Under the pieces are notes generated by a model that did no database searches, was not told where the DNA came from, and saw only the letters and a list, made by a program, of their open reading frames with translations. A stretch of 64,000 bases of DNA from Steinernema hermaphroditum (lineage: Eukaryota; Nematoda; Chromadorea; Rhabditida; Steinernematidae). This document shows, piece by piece, positions 1 through 11,531 of the stretch. The translations under genes were made by a program, and so were the position numbers. The stretch lies in the NCBI GenBank assembly GCA_030435675.1, contig CM059621.1, positions 62,001 through 126,000 of the forward strand, given 5' to 3'. Within the stretch, counting starts at the first letter, position 1. The number at the start of each line of letters is the position of its first letter.

Positions 1-409
1 ACACTCCTAAAGAAGCACCGAAGATCTCGAATTGTCGTTGTGCTGTTCTTTTCCTTTCATATCTCTGATTGACATCCACAAGCGGCAACAATAACAACCA
101 CTAGACTGATCTTGATGAAAACCACGACCTGTTCGAGAGTACAAATATTTTGGTCGCGTCTTGGACAATTTTTCCGTGTACATTTTACCAAAAGTGAGGA
201 ATGTCTGAGTTCCACGTCAAGAACTGCGTATTATTCAAATAACAAACTACACGGAACCAGCCGAAAGCAAAACAGAGTTGTGAATTACAATTGTTGATCA
301 GTCATCGTTATATTCTGTAATCGCTGTCTGCGCAAACAGGGAAGTGCGAAACGCCGCTGAAAGGTTGAGACATCCGGCATACCCTTCTTTTTAACCCTTA
401 TAATTTAAA

Positions 410-645
410 AAAGGGACCGGCCCAACCGTTCAACGGCTCACGGCTCAGCCGATCCGATCCGTCAACCGTTCAACGACTCAACCGATCCGTCAGTCGCTCA
501 ACGGTTGACGGATCGGCTTAACCTGTTTAGAAAGGGACACGGCTGACAATTCGTTAACCGTCAACAAGTTCACGGATCGGTTGAGTCGTCTGGCCAATCG
601 GTTAACCGGCTGATACAGATATACGGCTCAACCGTTGCCCATCTC
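410..645. repeat. Palindrome-rich block built from CAACCG/GATCCGTCA words
   Basis: The words caaccg, cggttg, gatccgtca and tgacggatc recur in both orientations. Two clear inverted pairs are visible: an exact 17-bp pair at 474-490 and 572-588, and an exact 11-bp pair at 482-492 and 506-516. The block could fold into nested hairpins. It may be a decayed foldback element; no coding potential is seen. Confidence 0.7.
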
Positions 646-1287
646 TGGACTGGCCCCATTTCACTGTGGACTCCACCTTTGATGGTGTGCACAGGAAGAC
701 CAAAACTGTCATATCATGTTGTAGCTAAAGGCGGGAAGTACCATATTGGCAGAACATGCGCACACAGTACCGAATGTTCTAGAAACTAGTTCATGACCAT
801 TATGAACGGATGCACTGTGCACAATCAACATCAACATGGACTTCTTATTTTCGCATTACAGGGGCTAGTCTTGAACGTCAACAACTTAATGTTACAATTG
901 CCAGAAATGGGACAATAAGCAGAACAATATCATGATTTCTGAAAAGTGATAAGCTGCGCACGAATGACTGCACACATGAGCCGATGCACTGTAGTCAACA
1001 TTGACTTGTTGTTTTGGCATTACAGGGGCTAGTCTTGAGCGTCAATAACTTAAGTTTACAATTACAACAAATGGAAAAATAGAGCGATAAGCTGCACGCG
1101 CGAAGTTGTATAAATATAACATTCGCTTTGGTCAAACCACCGCTTATCTTCCCTAATTAACGGCACTACGCACTGCACGGCGTCTTATGCAATGTTACAG
1201 TGTGTTACAGCACAATATATCTTATAACCACTTATAAAAATCTGAGGTTTAATAAACATTGGACTAACCTTGGCAAATCCAGCTAAT

Positions 1288-1910
1288 TAAGAACCGAATA
1301 TGTAGGACTTTTTGCCAGTAGGAGACCACCTGAAACGTGATTTTCAAAGAGCCACGTTCTTGAAACATTGTCCTATGTCGTGAGAAACGTCATGAACGTC
1401 AAAGAACATATGAGTAGAGTTAGAAACGTGGGCACACTTGTACCGTTGCCGAAACATTTAAGTATTTCTGAACATTTTCTGGTGTATTGTCAATTGTATT
1501 ATCACTTTAACAAGCAAATGCAGTTGCTTATCAGCTCGGCTTACGATGAGGTACCTAGTTGTGTTTGCCTAGATGATAAGAACCGAATAAGTAACCTTTC
1601 TTCTGAAATCACACCCTGACCACTCTGTGCTGATAGGGTACCACATGGAACGTGATTTTACACGACTCATATTCTTGAATCATTGTCCTATGTCGTGAGA
1701 AACGTCATAAACGCGGGAAGAAAGCGTTCCACAAGATCTCTGATGTGATAGAACACATGATTAGAGTTTGAAACGTGAACGGAATTGTAAAACTATCGAA
1801 ACAGTTTACTAGTTTTTTGTTGTTTTCAACTGTATGGTCAATGTGACACACAAATGTAGCTGGTTATTCGATCGGCTTACAATGAGGTATGTATGTAGTC
1901 GTATTTGTAG
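1288..1910 (+). repeat. Diverged tandem duplication, about 300-bp unit
   Basis: Copy one (about 1288-1575) and copy two (about 1576-1910) share, in the same order, aagaaccgaata, acgtgattt, a run containing ttgtcctatgtcgtgagaaa, agaacatatgagtagagtt versus agaacacatgattagagtt, and a closing run tcggcttacgatgaggta versus tcggcttacaatgaggta. The copies differ by many substitutions and indels, so the duplication is old. No function is apparent. Confidence 0.7.
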
Positions 1911-3270
1911 GACCACATGTTCGATCGCGACCTACATATGTATTTGGTCGTATGAATCGTAAACTTCCCGGTGGCAGTAGTTCACGTATAGTTTGTGCAC
2001 ACATTAGTCACAGTCCGCACTAAACTGCTACAAACGCGTCACACGCACTTACTCAGATTTATTCTGATTCTTTGGTCACATCCAAATACATCATTACGAG
2101 ATACTTACAGACGCCAGTAACAGTTCTTTCACCACTACCGTCATTGGAGAAGACAAGCTATTATGTTTAGGTCTATCGTATTAAGTCTGTGTTTATCTCA
2201 CAGGATCTATTAAAGAAATAGTCAATCTCATGTATAGTGCATGTACACTTCTAGACATTAAGTCTGTACCAATTGTATGTCGAGTGAGAAGCCCAGTACC
2301 GCGTAGGGACCAAGATGCTATCCAATGTTGACTCCTGTCTGAAAAGAAAACACGTCAGTTCTCAGCCACCTCCAATTTGTCAGGTCCCACGTCGACCGCT
2401 CTTAATTCTTATGCTATTTGGGCTCCAGTCAACGTCCGAGCCCTGTATTGGAGTCTGAGTCCAGCCTAAAGGTCCAGCCAAGTTGGACTCGACTCGGACT
2501 CTTTTTTTAAATTGTTTACTTTCTCTGGTCAAAACACAACAGTCGAATTTCGGTACAGTTGCTTGTGCGACGTTAGTGTAGATTGTGCTTGTTGTCAAGA
2601 TATTCGAGACAAAACAAAAATAAAGACAAAAAACAGTTTTTATAATGTCTGAAAAAGTACGCCCGACCACAAACTGTTCTGCCATATTCTGATTGTATTT
2701 AATGGGTCATCGAGATCATCCACGACGACCTACACACCAACCAGAATTTCAATTATTGCTAGGAATATTAAGATGACTCTGGAAGGCTGTGACGTCTTTC
2801 AGGCGATGTCTTGTGATCTTTTTCCTGTGTGTAGAATTTATTTATTGTACTCTTTTCAATAACCAAAGCTCTAAAAATCTAAACGAAAACAATAAATATT
2901 TGTTCGAAGAGTTGTGGACACTCACACAAGACCGTAAAGGACACAGATGAGTTACTTTGATCGAAAAAATAAGATATCAACCATCATCAAGATAATGCAA
3001 CAGTGTCTTTCAATAAATTTACTTTCAGCAAAATCACCAAAAACGGTCTTATGACTTGTCGGGGTTACCTCCGTCTTAAGGGTTGTTAAGAGCGTCTTAA
3101 GGAAGAACAAGTTTGATGGCAGTAGTAAGTCCGTTTTTGTAATTGAGATTTGGGACCGTAATGCTGCAGTGCCACTCTCAAAACAGTCTTTAGGCACTAG
3201 GCACAAGCCTTGAGTTTTCCTGGTCGATTTGGCCTGACATTGCAGTAAATCACAAATCCGATTCATGGCT

Positions 3271-3486
3271 TAGAAATTGGGGATTTTAAGTGCTTTGGCA
3301 AACCTGTCGTGTCGTGATCTCCTGTTTGCACTTCTTGCACACAGCACTTGACCTATCCGCACTCACAACAAAGTGATCTTCGTAAGCCGATGAAGGCATT
3401 TTGAGTACAGAACTTGAGAACGAAGAACTGGGCACGGCGATTATCCCCTCATACTGTCGCGAGAGCGAATCCTCAGGGAGTTTCAT
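3271..3486 (-). pseudogene. Possible BED-type zinc-finger fragment
   Basis: A 66-residue minus-strand frame contains a serine-rich start followed by EDHFVVS and SSAVCKKCKQEI. That resembles the start of a BED zinc finger (aromatic residue, then A-V-C-x2-C). The expected HL...H half is not in frame downstream, so this would be a broken copy, perhaps from a hAT-type transposon. The match is short and the call is weak. Confidence 0.25.
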
Positions 3487-3714
3487 TTGTGTCCTCAGCG
3501 ATCGGTCGGGTCGTCCACTCGCTCTCTCAAGGATAACAGGTCTGTCTGTTAAAAAAACGTAAATTGCATCTCGTTCTCTTTTGTCTTAACTCTACCTCTT
3601 ATCTATGCTTGTCATTCTCTGTAACATGCGCCCCAAAATATTTTTATTTTTTTATTATTTGTCATCTCAACAAACAGCATTCACTAGGTTCATCCATGTC
3701 AACAAAACATGTTT

Positions 3715-4076
3715 TCAACACAGTCCATCGGAGCAGCACGTTTGTCGGCACTCCTAAAAGTTCAGCCATAAAACGATCCCACATGAAAGTCAATTACCTC
3801 CAACGTGCTGAATACATTTGGGGCGCCACTCCGAACAGTCACTCCATAGACGATCGAACACTTCCCGACTTGCATGTCAAACGAGAAGAACGGTTGTAGA
3901 AAGCCTTGGAACATGAGAGTGTTCGCGATATGGCCTTGGCAAACGGAAGGGATGGCCCGATAGCGAGGCTGCACAAAGGGCGACGAGAAGCTGCTCCAGT
4001 GACGGACTCGCACAGGTGTGCCCGAGGAGAGTTGAAGCAAAAGAGGGAAGAGAACACAAAATAGGGCGTGTGTCAT
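3715..4076 (-). CDS. Small secreted Kunitz/BPTI-like protein lacking two of six cysteines
   Basis: Two exons (4076-3798 and 3753-3715) with a 44-nt intron give a 105-residue protein. It starts with a hydrophobic signal peptide (MTHALFCVLFPLLLQLSSG). The Kunitz signature follows at residues ~62-105: FSFDMQVGKCS, an altered YGVT in place of YGGC, then PNVFSTLE, and, across the intron, ECRQTC before the stop. The phase-0 junction falls inside the FSTLEEC motif, which strongly supports the splice. Of the six family cysteines, C1, C3, C5 and C6 are present. The second (C14 in BPTI numbering) and fourth (C38) are absent, and these two normally pair beside the protease-binding loop. Family members are usually extracellular serine-protease inhibitors. 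Loss of the loop disulfide suggests altered activity, which is inference. Confidence 0.72.
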
Positions 4077-4079
4077 GGG

Positions 4080-6303
4080 AGCCGAATATTACAATTCGAG
4101 AAATGAGGGACTACTTATAGCAGAGTCTCATGTCTGGGGGAGAGGGAGGAGGAGCTGAACTAAGGGCACTTCTTGATACATTCGGAGGTGTTCAGCATCC
4201 ATAGAAGGGGCGTTGTGTTCCTGTGAAATGACGAATGTAGTGCGGAGTCTACAAAGCAACACCAAATGTAGATGACGCCATGGAGGTAAAGAAATTTCAC
4301 TGGCATGATAAGAAAAGAAAATGGAGCATTATTTTCCGAATTCCTGTGGCATATTGTTTAGTTAGCGTCGAATAGCTCATAAAAAAGAGGAGACAGTGAA
4401 TTTAACTTTCGTGGTGTGGAAATTTTGGAGAAAAGTGAAAATCAGCCAAAGAAACACTTCTACAGGCTCGCTTCACTCGCTTGCACACTTGCCCCTGCCC
4501 ACACAGGCGAATCGTGTCGAGACCCACCAACCGCTCCTTCGCCAACAGCTGGTCCAAATTTTGAACTTGTTTTGTTAACTTCTCGAGATCTGAGGCGAAT
4601 TTCAAAAATCCGCCACGACCACGCTGTGCAGAATCTATTCAGCTTCCGGATGATACCAAAATATTCGGATTATACTTTGGAAAACCCTGAAGAGTTATTA
4701 ACGGCCGCAACTTTTCAATCGGAAATGTCAAAAACATTGTTTATTTTTTTTCCTAATTTTTTGAACAAAATCGAAGAGGTCGCACTTTTTCTAAATTTTT
4801 TTGCTCTTCAAAATGATACCAACCACGCACCCGCAAGATTTTTCTACGAATTTATATCGAATTTTTATACAAAAGCCATAAAATCGGGCCTATCTCGGGC
4901 TCCTGACACGATTTCGGACTGAAATTTTAAAAACTTAAAGTTCCGAGTTAAAGGCCCTTTGATTTAAAAAGAAGTCCGCTCTGCACCAAAACTTAAGCTT
5001 CCAATATGCCCCGCTTTGGGCACCGAGGCCAAAGATAGAAATTCTTGCCGTTGGCATCGATTCTAATTGCTCTTAGGCCAAATAAATATAAAAAAATTCA
5101 TATCAAAGAGCAAAACACATTCAGTTTAATAATGCAAATGATACGGAAAACAAGCGTCTCGTAAGGACACATGGGACCGTATATCGGTCATCTTATTAAG
5201 ATTTCCAAAACATCCAACATCGTCATTGACCAGTCTCTTCCTCTTCCAGACCGTGCTTCCCTGACTCACCACATGTCCATATAGGTTCCGGGTACTACCA
5301 TGTTAATTATCTCCAAATGTGACGTACTAATGCAGGAAGCACGCGACAAGCCCACGCCAATTCGACTCAAATTTGATGAATATCCTGAAAGGGCCCTGAA
5401 AAAAAGGCCGGCGACATCTCTAGTCCGTTTCTTGAAAGACTAAAGAACTTTGGCCTGAGGGAGGACTCGAACCCGAAGCTCTGAACGACAGGCGGGAGCG
5501 TTTCCGACTGCGCTAAGCAGATTGGTTTTGCCAATCCAAATTAGTTCGACTATACCATTATTGTGTCATCTTAGAAGGCCTCATAGGCTCCATCATGTCC
5601 ACTAATTCTGGCCTACGAAGTACAACTATGATGAATGAGAATGCCTCAAAACATGGCATCGAGTGAGTCATGGCGGTCCGTCCCATCATTCGCACGACAT
5701 CCGGTAATCGTTGATCTTCTCCTTCTTGACAGGTTGTAACTAATAAGCTTCGACGGCGAGACAATCTTCTGACTCCATGTGCTGACGTCCAAAATCCATA
5801 TTCAATGCAGATGATCCTAAATAATTGCACGCAATGCGCTTGTCCTTTCCAAAATATCACTTTAATTGCAGATGAGAGGCTATAATGTGAGTTGGTAATC
5901 CAAAATAGCCGCTTCTGAGTTCAGAGTGCTTTATGAAGGAAAGAAAGATTAGTCTGAGTGGGGCTAAGCTTTCTGGCCGGTGCACCCTGAGTCACGGGCA
6001 CCTTCGTTCGATCGCTTTAGCGCATTAGTTCAACGTCTGAGATGATGTGGACATCACAAAAATAAGTGCGGTCGTTGTGCATGTGAAACGTCAAAACAAG
6101 GGTCCTCTGTACAAGGATGTTTCATGCTATGAGCCAAGAAGATCTACTTCAGTCACGTTTAGCGCAGCAATGTACTCGAACCTCCGTGGACAACCATCGC
6201 GAACCTCCGCGGACAAATCGTTCACCCAACAACATCCGCTGAAAGACATCTTATTTACATTACATAACAAACTATTCACAATGTAGAAATTAGTCGCAAA
6301 AGT
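4080..6303. other. Intergenic stretch
   Basis: No supported gene. It contains AT-rich runs at 4730-4880 and a tRNA-like sequence at 5457-5518. Minus-strand frames near 5558-5860 look like chance frames: no splice sites or recognisable motifs. Confidence 0.5.
5457..5518 (-). repeat. tRNA-derived sequence (box A and box B present)
   Basis: Read on the minus strand, it carries a good Pol III box A (TTAGCGCAGTCGG) and a perfect box B (GGTTCGAGTCC) at tRNA-like spacing. The two ends do not form a convincing acceptor stem and no clear anticodon arm can be drawn. It is best read as a tRNA pseudogene or the head of a tRNA-derived SINE rather than a working tRNA gene. Confidence 0.5.
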
Positions 6304-7610
6304 TCATTCATCGTGGGATTCGTCCCTTCGCGAAGGCGAGTTCCTCGGTGTCGACGTGAATTGAGGTGGCAGGTCTTCAATGATAATTGTGTGCCGTGGC
6401 TGACCCCGGCATTGCCAGAAAAGCAACCCAGCGCTTACGAAGCTGAGCAAAAACAGAAACACAGTGACGAACACCCACACGTTATTTGATTTCTCGTCAG
6501 TCAACTTCATCACTCCGTTCTCGAGTTTGCTGAGGTCATACGGTTCATATGTTGGCAATTCGATCCTCTCAAACGTCGGCAGCGCTTCAGCATCTGTCAT
6601 ATTAATCTGAAATACACTATTATAAAAATGTTCAAATATTCCACAATCAACCTTGTCGCCAAGTGCTCTAATAAAGAAATCCAGGTTGGTTTTGAAGAAC
6701 TCTTGCAGCTCCTTGGGCAATGTGTTGAACTGCGGTAGCTCGCCATTTAGCAGTTTCTTGACAATATCCCGTGGTATCTCCATGAAATCGATGTTACGTG
6801 GCATTTTCTCCACTAGACGCTTGACGAATTCTGTATCCGGTTCTATGCCTGTTTTCACAGCGGCTCCCTCCTGGTCCGTGCGAATTGCGCCGCTTAGAAC
6901 GCCGAGGTAGTAGTCCTGGAAATAGCGAGTTCGCAGTTGAGCATCAACGGAACCCGCAGTACCCTGATGGCTTCACTTTCTTCCTTGGTTAGGGACCACA
7001 GCCTGCCTCCATTGAAAGCTTGGTTGATGACCTTCTTCGGGAGCTTTTCAAGAGGGATCAGCACTTTGCTTACGTCAGCCACTCGGTTGCCCTTCTTTAG
7101 GTCCATCGCTGCACGAGCCATGTTCTCTGTGATCTTCTCGAGTACGTTTCTGCCGCGGTCATGCTCCTTGATGAATCTCGCGAGCATCTCGTCCAGCTGA
7201 TCAAACTGCTCGTTCACAAGGAGCTCAATGTGTTCCTTGGTTAATAGAGAGACGTTAACCAATTTTGCGAAATCCGGTGAATGGATCACAAAGTCAGACA
7301 ACGCGCCAATCATGCCCTCCACATGCTCGACTTTCGCTGGGCCATGAACGGTCGTTAGTTGCAGAGCGTGGCTCAAGAACTGCAAAGAACTGATTATCCA
7401 AAGATGACATAAATTGCAGCTTACTCTCTCTCCGGCTTGAACCATTTCATTTTGTGACTCCTCGTCTCCCTTTGGCAAGTGATTCCACACCGGTGCGTTC
7501 TGGAGCCCTGGAACGTACGTGCCTATGCTACCGAGAAATGGAATGGGATGACTGAAGACACTGGACAACGACAGCGCGAGCGCGACAACGATAAATCGTT
7601 GAGAGTTCAT
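6304..7610 (-). CDS. Secreted/type I membrane protein of unknown family
   Basis: Four exons (7610-7425, 7379-6963, 6915-6652, 6606-6304) with introns of 45, 47 and 45 nt give 389 residues. I chose the ATG at 7610 because a clear signal peptide follows (MNSQRFIVVALALSLSSVFS); the frame is open further upstream but has no such feature. The body is a charged, probably helical ectodomain, rich in Leu, Lys and Glu, with few cysteines. Near the C terminus is one membrane span (VWVFVTVFLFLLSFVSAGLLF), then a short polar cytoplasmic tail with arginine and serine clusters. Two of the three introns are multiples of three without a stop, so unspliced reading frames run through. I do not recognise the family. 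Another membrane gene of the same orientation lies about 580 bp upstream. Confidence 0.7.
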
Positions 7611-8187
7611 GGCGAGCAGCGTGGAATGACCGACGAGGTCCCTGAAATGATCCAGATAAATGACATGTAAGATGGCACACAAGTTAAACAGATCGCGCAC
7701 GAAGAAACAATTACAGAAGAGCGAAAACACGCGTAAATATGAGAAAACGAGTCGAATTTCGCGCACTATAGCCTTCACAGACTCTTCGAAGTCGTAAAGA
7801 GCAGTTGACTACTTAATGCGTTCTCGCACTGCGCATGAACATAAATATTGGGAAACCTATGCAAAGAAAATACGGTTGAGAGCAATACCGACAAAAAACG
7901 CGAGAGCATAAAACAGAAATCGAGCGATTTAGGCGGGAAAATCCGAGGGAAGCGCGCGGCGCACACTTTTGCTGATAGGCGAACCAAACTGGCAGGAGTT
8001 GAACAACATTCCGACTTAAAACTGCAAGCGAGTCGAATCACATACTCAACTCAGCAGAAAACGTTGACAGAAACACAGTTAAAACCGACCAGTGGCAATA
8101 TCAAGACCTGGAATCACAAAAAAGATACAAGCAGGACAAATTGCTCCAAGACTATGCGAGTTTCACCGGCACGGCCGCAACTGGCGC

Positions 8188-8782
8188 TTAATTGAGCGAC
8201 TTCGAAGTGAATTTCGTCTCTCTTGAGCACTTGGCCATTTCCGCCGAGTCGAGCAGATCCGACGCGGGCACCATCGGCTCCATGCGCGGTTTGCTCTTGG
8301 GTCTGGTCTTCGGACTGGACTTAGCGTTCCGCTTGAGTTGAATCGCTCTCTTTGCTAAACAAAATCCTCTGTCGCCATAAAACAATGAACGATGACTTAC
8401 TCGTCGGACACTTCTGCGTGGCTCCGGCCTCGTAGCGCTCCCTTTCCGCGGCGATTCTTCGCAGCAGCTTCGTGCTTGTGCTGACGAATGGTCGATAGAC
8501 GATACAGGGAAGTTCAACGGCGTGCATTCCGGCGCAACAGTAGACGGTGACGGCAATGAAGAAGGCGGCAGCGGTTCCGCCGATGGCGATGACGTTCAAC
8601 CAGAAAACGTCGACGGAAGTGTACGGTTCGCTTTGTCGATGAAGAACGATAGGAATGTCCTAAAAAGAGATTACCGCTAGGCATGAGCAAAATGTCGACG
8701 ATACGACCTGGAGATCAGGTTCAACAGCTGCGCCTAAGAACATCGCCTTCGAGAGGACAAGAATCACCGCAGCCGGCCGCAT
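8188..8782 (-). CDS. Small single-pass membrane protein, unknown family
   Basis: Three exons (8782-8708, 8659-8401, 8354-8188) with 48- and 46-nt introns encode 166 residues. The first exon is a signal-peptide-like leader (MRPAAVILVLSKAMFLGAA). A short lumenal part is followed by a span around residues 45-68 (FWLNVIAIGGTAAAFFIAVTVY) and a cytoplasmic tail rich in Lys, Arg and Ser (KTRPKSKPRMEP). The phase-1 donor after CCGACGA and the acceptor before CAAAGAGAG join in frame. No family is recognised. It lies upstream of, and in the same orientation as, the membrane gene at 6304-7610; a functional link is only suggested by position. Confidence 0.6.
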
Positions 8783-9865
8783 CCTGAGATGGTAATTTTA
8801 CAAATGACGACTCTTTCCAGCTGCGTGTCTAGACAGAATGAACCACAGTGCGGTAATCATTGAGCTGGTGGTCTGATCGTCCTTCCTCACCCGCCACCAC
8901 ACTTCATAGTTCAGAAAAACGATTATCTATCGTTCTATCCGTATCACAACCAAAAGAACCCATTTATCTAGGCGTGTGGGTCATTTCCAGACACTTAATG
9001 CCACCTGAGCAAGCGTATTAGGCACTACTTCCCTATACCAATTAAGCAGAACTGTCTCCTGCGAGGACCTTCCTGACTCCTTTGGGTTCACACACCAAAC
9101 CATGGGTCCAATCAAAATGGGAACCGTTAGCAGGTTTAAGCCGGTAGGTACCTCCACTATAAATGAAATCGAATTGCTGTATAAAGTTGGTCTAGAAAAT
9201 GCATTGAAATCCGTTTCAATGGACCGTTTATTAGGACCAACTTAAGGATAGGAGCAAGTGCAAAAAACCGAGAACTCACACAATTTATGGGTTAGTCTTC
9301 AGTCAACGGCATGTCTAGGCCTGTCATTGTCCTTCCGATGGAGTAAATTTCCATAAACAAGGCTTCTTATATCATGATAAGTGTTAAAACCAATCTTTGC
9401 ACTTTTCGGCTTGAAAATGTTGCTTTGAAAGCAAGCGGAATCGCCAATCCGTGGAGCCGGAACTCGCAGCGTTCTTCAGGTTTAGTTGTGCAAATGTTCG
9501 TCAATCGACGAACGGTACGAAGTCCGACGATCTTCGAGGAAAACACCATGACGGGTGTTTGACTATACATGGTGTAATGCATAACGTGAATGTGAATTAG
9601 TGAGAGGGAAGAAGTAAACGATGCTGTGATAGACTTGCAAATCAAAGCGCTGGGTTCCTACCGACCTGGTTGACGAACTTCTGCTTTTGTTATCAGGATC
9701 AATGAAACCTTCACACAGCGGTTGAAAGGTGGTTAGTAACCGACTTACAAAATGAAGATCTTCAGGATTTGCACATAAGGTTACTACTCTCCAAAGTTTC
9801 GACATCCGACAATTCGCGAGGTTCTCTGGCTGTGTATAGCTATATCCATAAAACTTGTTATCAAA
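8783..9865. other. Intergenic stretch
   Basis: No gene, repeat or regulatory signal could be supported. A minus-strand frame at 9367-9645 is open but has no start context, splice sites or motif. Confidence 0.4.
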
Positions 9866-10237
9866 TCATTTGGAATAATGCACCACAAAAGTACCACCAA
9901 ACGGAGTCACATATAACGTGCGGCGGGGACGTTCCTCTTCGGCGCGAAAAGTGACCATTCCACCATGAGGGGGAGTGTAGCACTCGGGGGCTGAGAATTT
10001 GGAAGTGAAAGACGTCTGCTCTTTGGGTCTGCAAACATGAAGGGATTAGCAGGAGAGGTGCTTTTTACCGTTGCGCCACTCCAATCTCCTTGTTTACGCG
10101 TTGTGTGTTTGTGTTTACAGCGATCGATTGATACACTCTTCGTGGTACACATGTCCGCAAGGCGTTTTCGCGATGGGCCACGGTCCGTCCAGGTGGGACA
10201 AGCAGATTGGGCATTCGGAGTACGGCAAGTAGGACAT
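9866..10237 (-). CDS. Short RING-like protein with only the first half of the zinc-binding motif
   Basis: Two exons (10237-10119 and 10028-9866; 90-nt intron) give a 93-residue frame. Residues 9-40 are an excellent RING-H2 start: CPIC, 14 residues, CGH, two residues, H, two residues, C. The frame then continues as INRSL across the splice junction. The last two ligands (CPxC) that close a cross-brace RING are missing; no alternative acceptor in the intron region supplies them. A lone later cysteine occurs in SAPECYTPP. The first half resembles the RING at 13552-13746 (both have TPCGH.YHEECI), so the two are probably paralogues. It is either a degenerate copy or has a 3' exon I did not find. 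Confidence 0.5.
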
Positions 10238-11531
10238 GACGAACAACAATATTTAGGTGGTTTTCGACTGGAATGGGAAGAAAGACGAGTGATGGATGGG
10301 GATGGTTGATAAGGCGTCGATACATCACGAGTCCACGGTAAACAAGTATAACTGTTAGGGTGAAGAAAAACGTAAGAAGGAGAAAGCGCGTAAACAAACG
10401 ATTAGTAACAGCAAAGGCAACTCAGCGAGTGTTTTGGAAAGGCAAAAGCACATTTTTAAATAGAAACGTGAAGATTCTATTGCTGTCAGGTGCGATTAAG
10501 TCAGATTTTGTTTTGTTTAGTTGTTCTTAAACTCAATCGATGTTTACATACGCGTTTACTATTTGGAAGAATCTTACATTTTTTTATTTAACAACCGCGA
10601 AAGATGTTTCTTTTAAGATAGCAAGACGTGAGCATGGTTAAAGGCATTCAACGATGCCGACACTAAATTCCGAAGCAATTTGGAAACGAGCCGCTTTGCA
10701 AGAACTCGAAACTAAGTAACGATGACTCTACCTGCCTCGTTTGTAGCTTAAAATTGGAACGTTTGATAAACGTGGAACATGCATTCCAACAACACTCGTT
10801 AAGGTGAGTAGCGATTGTTTGGTAGTGTTTGCACTGATTCCGCGTTCAGTGGAGTGAGCTGGCGACATATTCCTTTGAGCTTTCATTTACTTTAACAGAC
10901 AATACAAACTAAATAGGCATAGAAAGAAGTAAGGTGGATAAAAAAGGGACCCGTGGATAAAAAAAAGTTCTTTAGAAAAAAATTTGTGAACCCCTGTTTT
11001 CGAGGTGACTGGGCACCGTAGTGAAATCAGTTTCGCGGAAAACATGATAGTTTCCGAGAAATAGCAAAAAATAGACAGAAAATCGTCATACAAACTTTGC
11101 CGTCTCGCGCAAAGCAGAGGTCGAGACCTCGTAGTTTTCAAAGAAGCCTTAGGGCGCAGAATGAACTTTACTGTCTAATTGTCGGTCTGCCGGTCCCGAC
11201 ACGACTTCCATGACAGACACGACCGTAGTTCCCGCGTTTTGTGCGCACTTATCCAATCGAAACGAGCCTGGGCTCATTCGACGTGCCAGAAGCTACTGAG
11301 TAGAATGATGCCCACCAGACAGATCGTGTCGGGACCGATGGTAAAAAACATTCTGCGCCTTTTTTTTGAGGGGAAACCGACTTCACCGTCGTGCTCAGCG
11401 GCCCCGAAAACAGACTTTTTTATCCTTGTCCCTTTAATCAGCCTTCTTGGCATCGCCTTTTAGCTCCTCATGGCATTACAAAATCAAGATATAAGCGTTG
11501 CCGTTCATAGTGCCTTCTCACCTTCAATTAA
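10238..11531. other. Intergenic stretch between divergent RING genes
   Basis: No gene supported. The stretch separates the minus-strand half-RING gene from the plus-strand RING-coiled-coil gene and probably contains both promoters. No clear TATA box or repeat was found. Confidence 0.4.

Larger units (their letters stand above)
1..3270. other. Gene-less, repeat-rich left flank
   Basis: No reading frame here has protein-like composition or splice-compatible neighbours. The stretch holds a palindrome-rich block at 415-640, a short tandem duplication at about 820-1080 (both copies share a run starting cattacaggggctagtctt) and a larger diverged tandem duplication at about 1288-1910. The rest is unremarkable AT-rich sequence. 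Confidence 0.6.
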
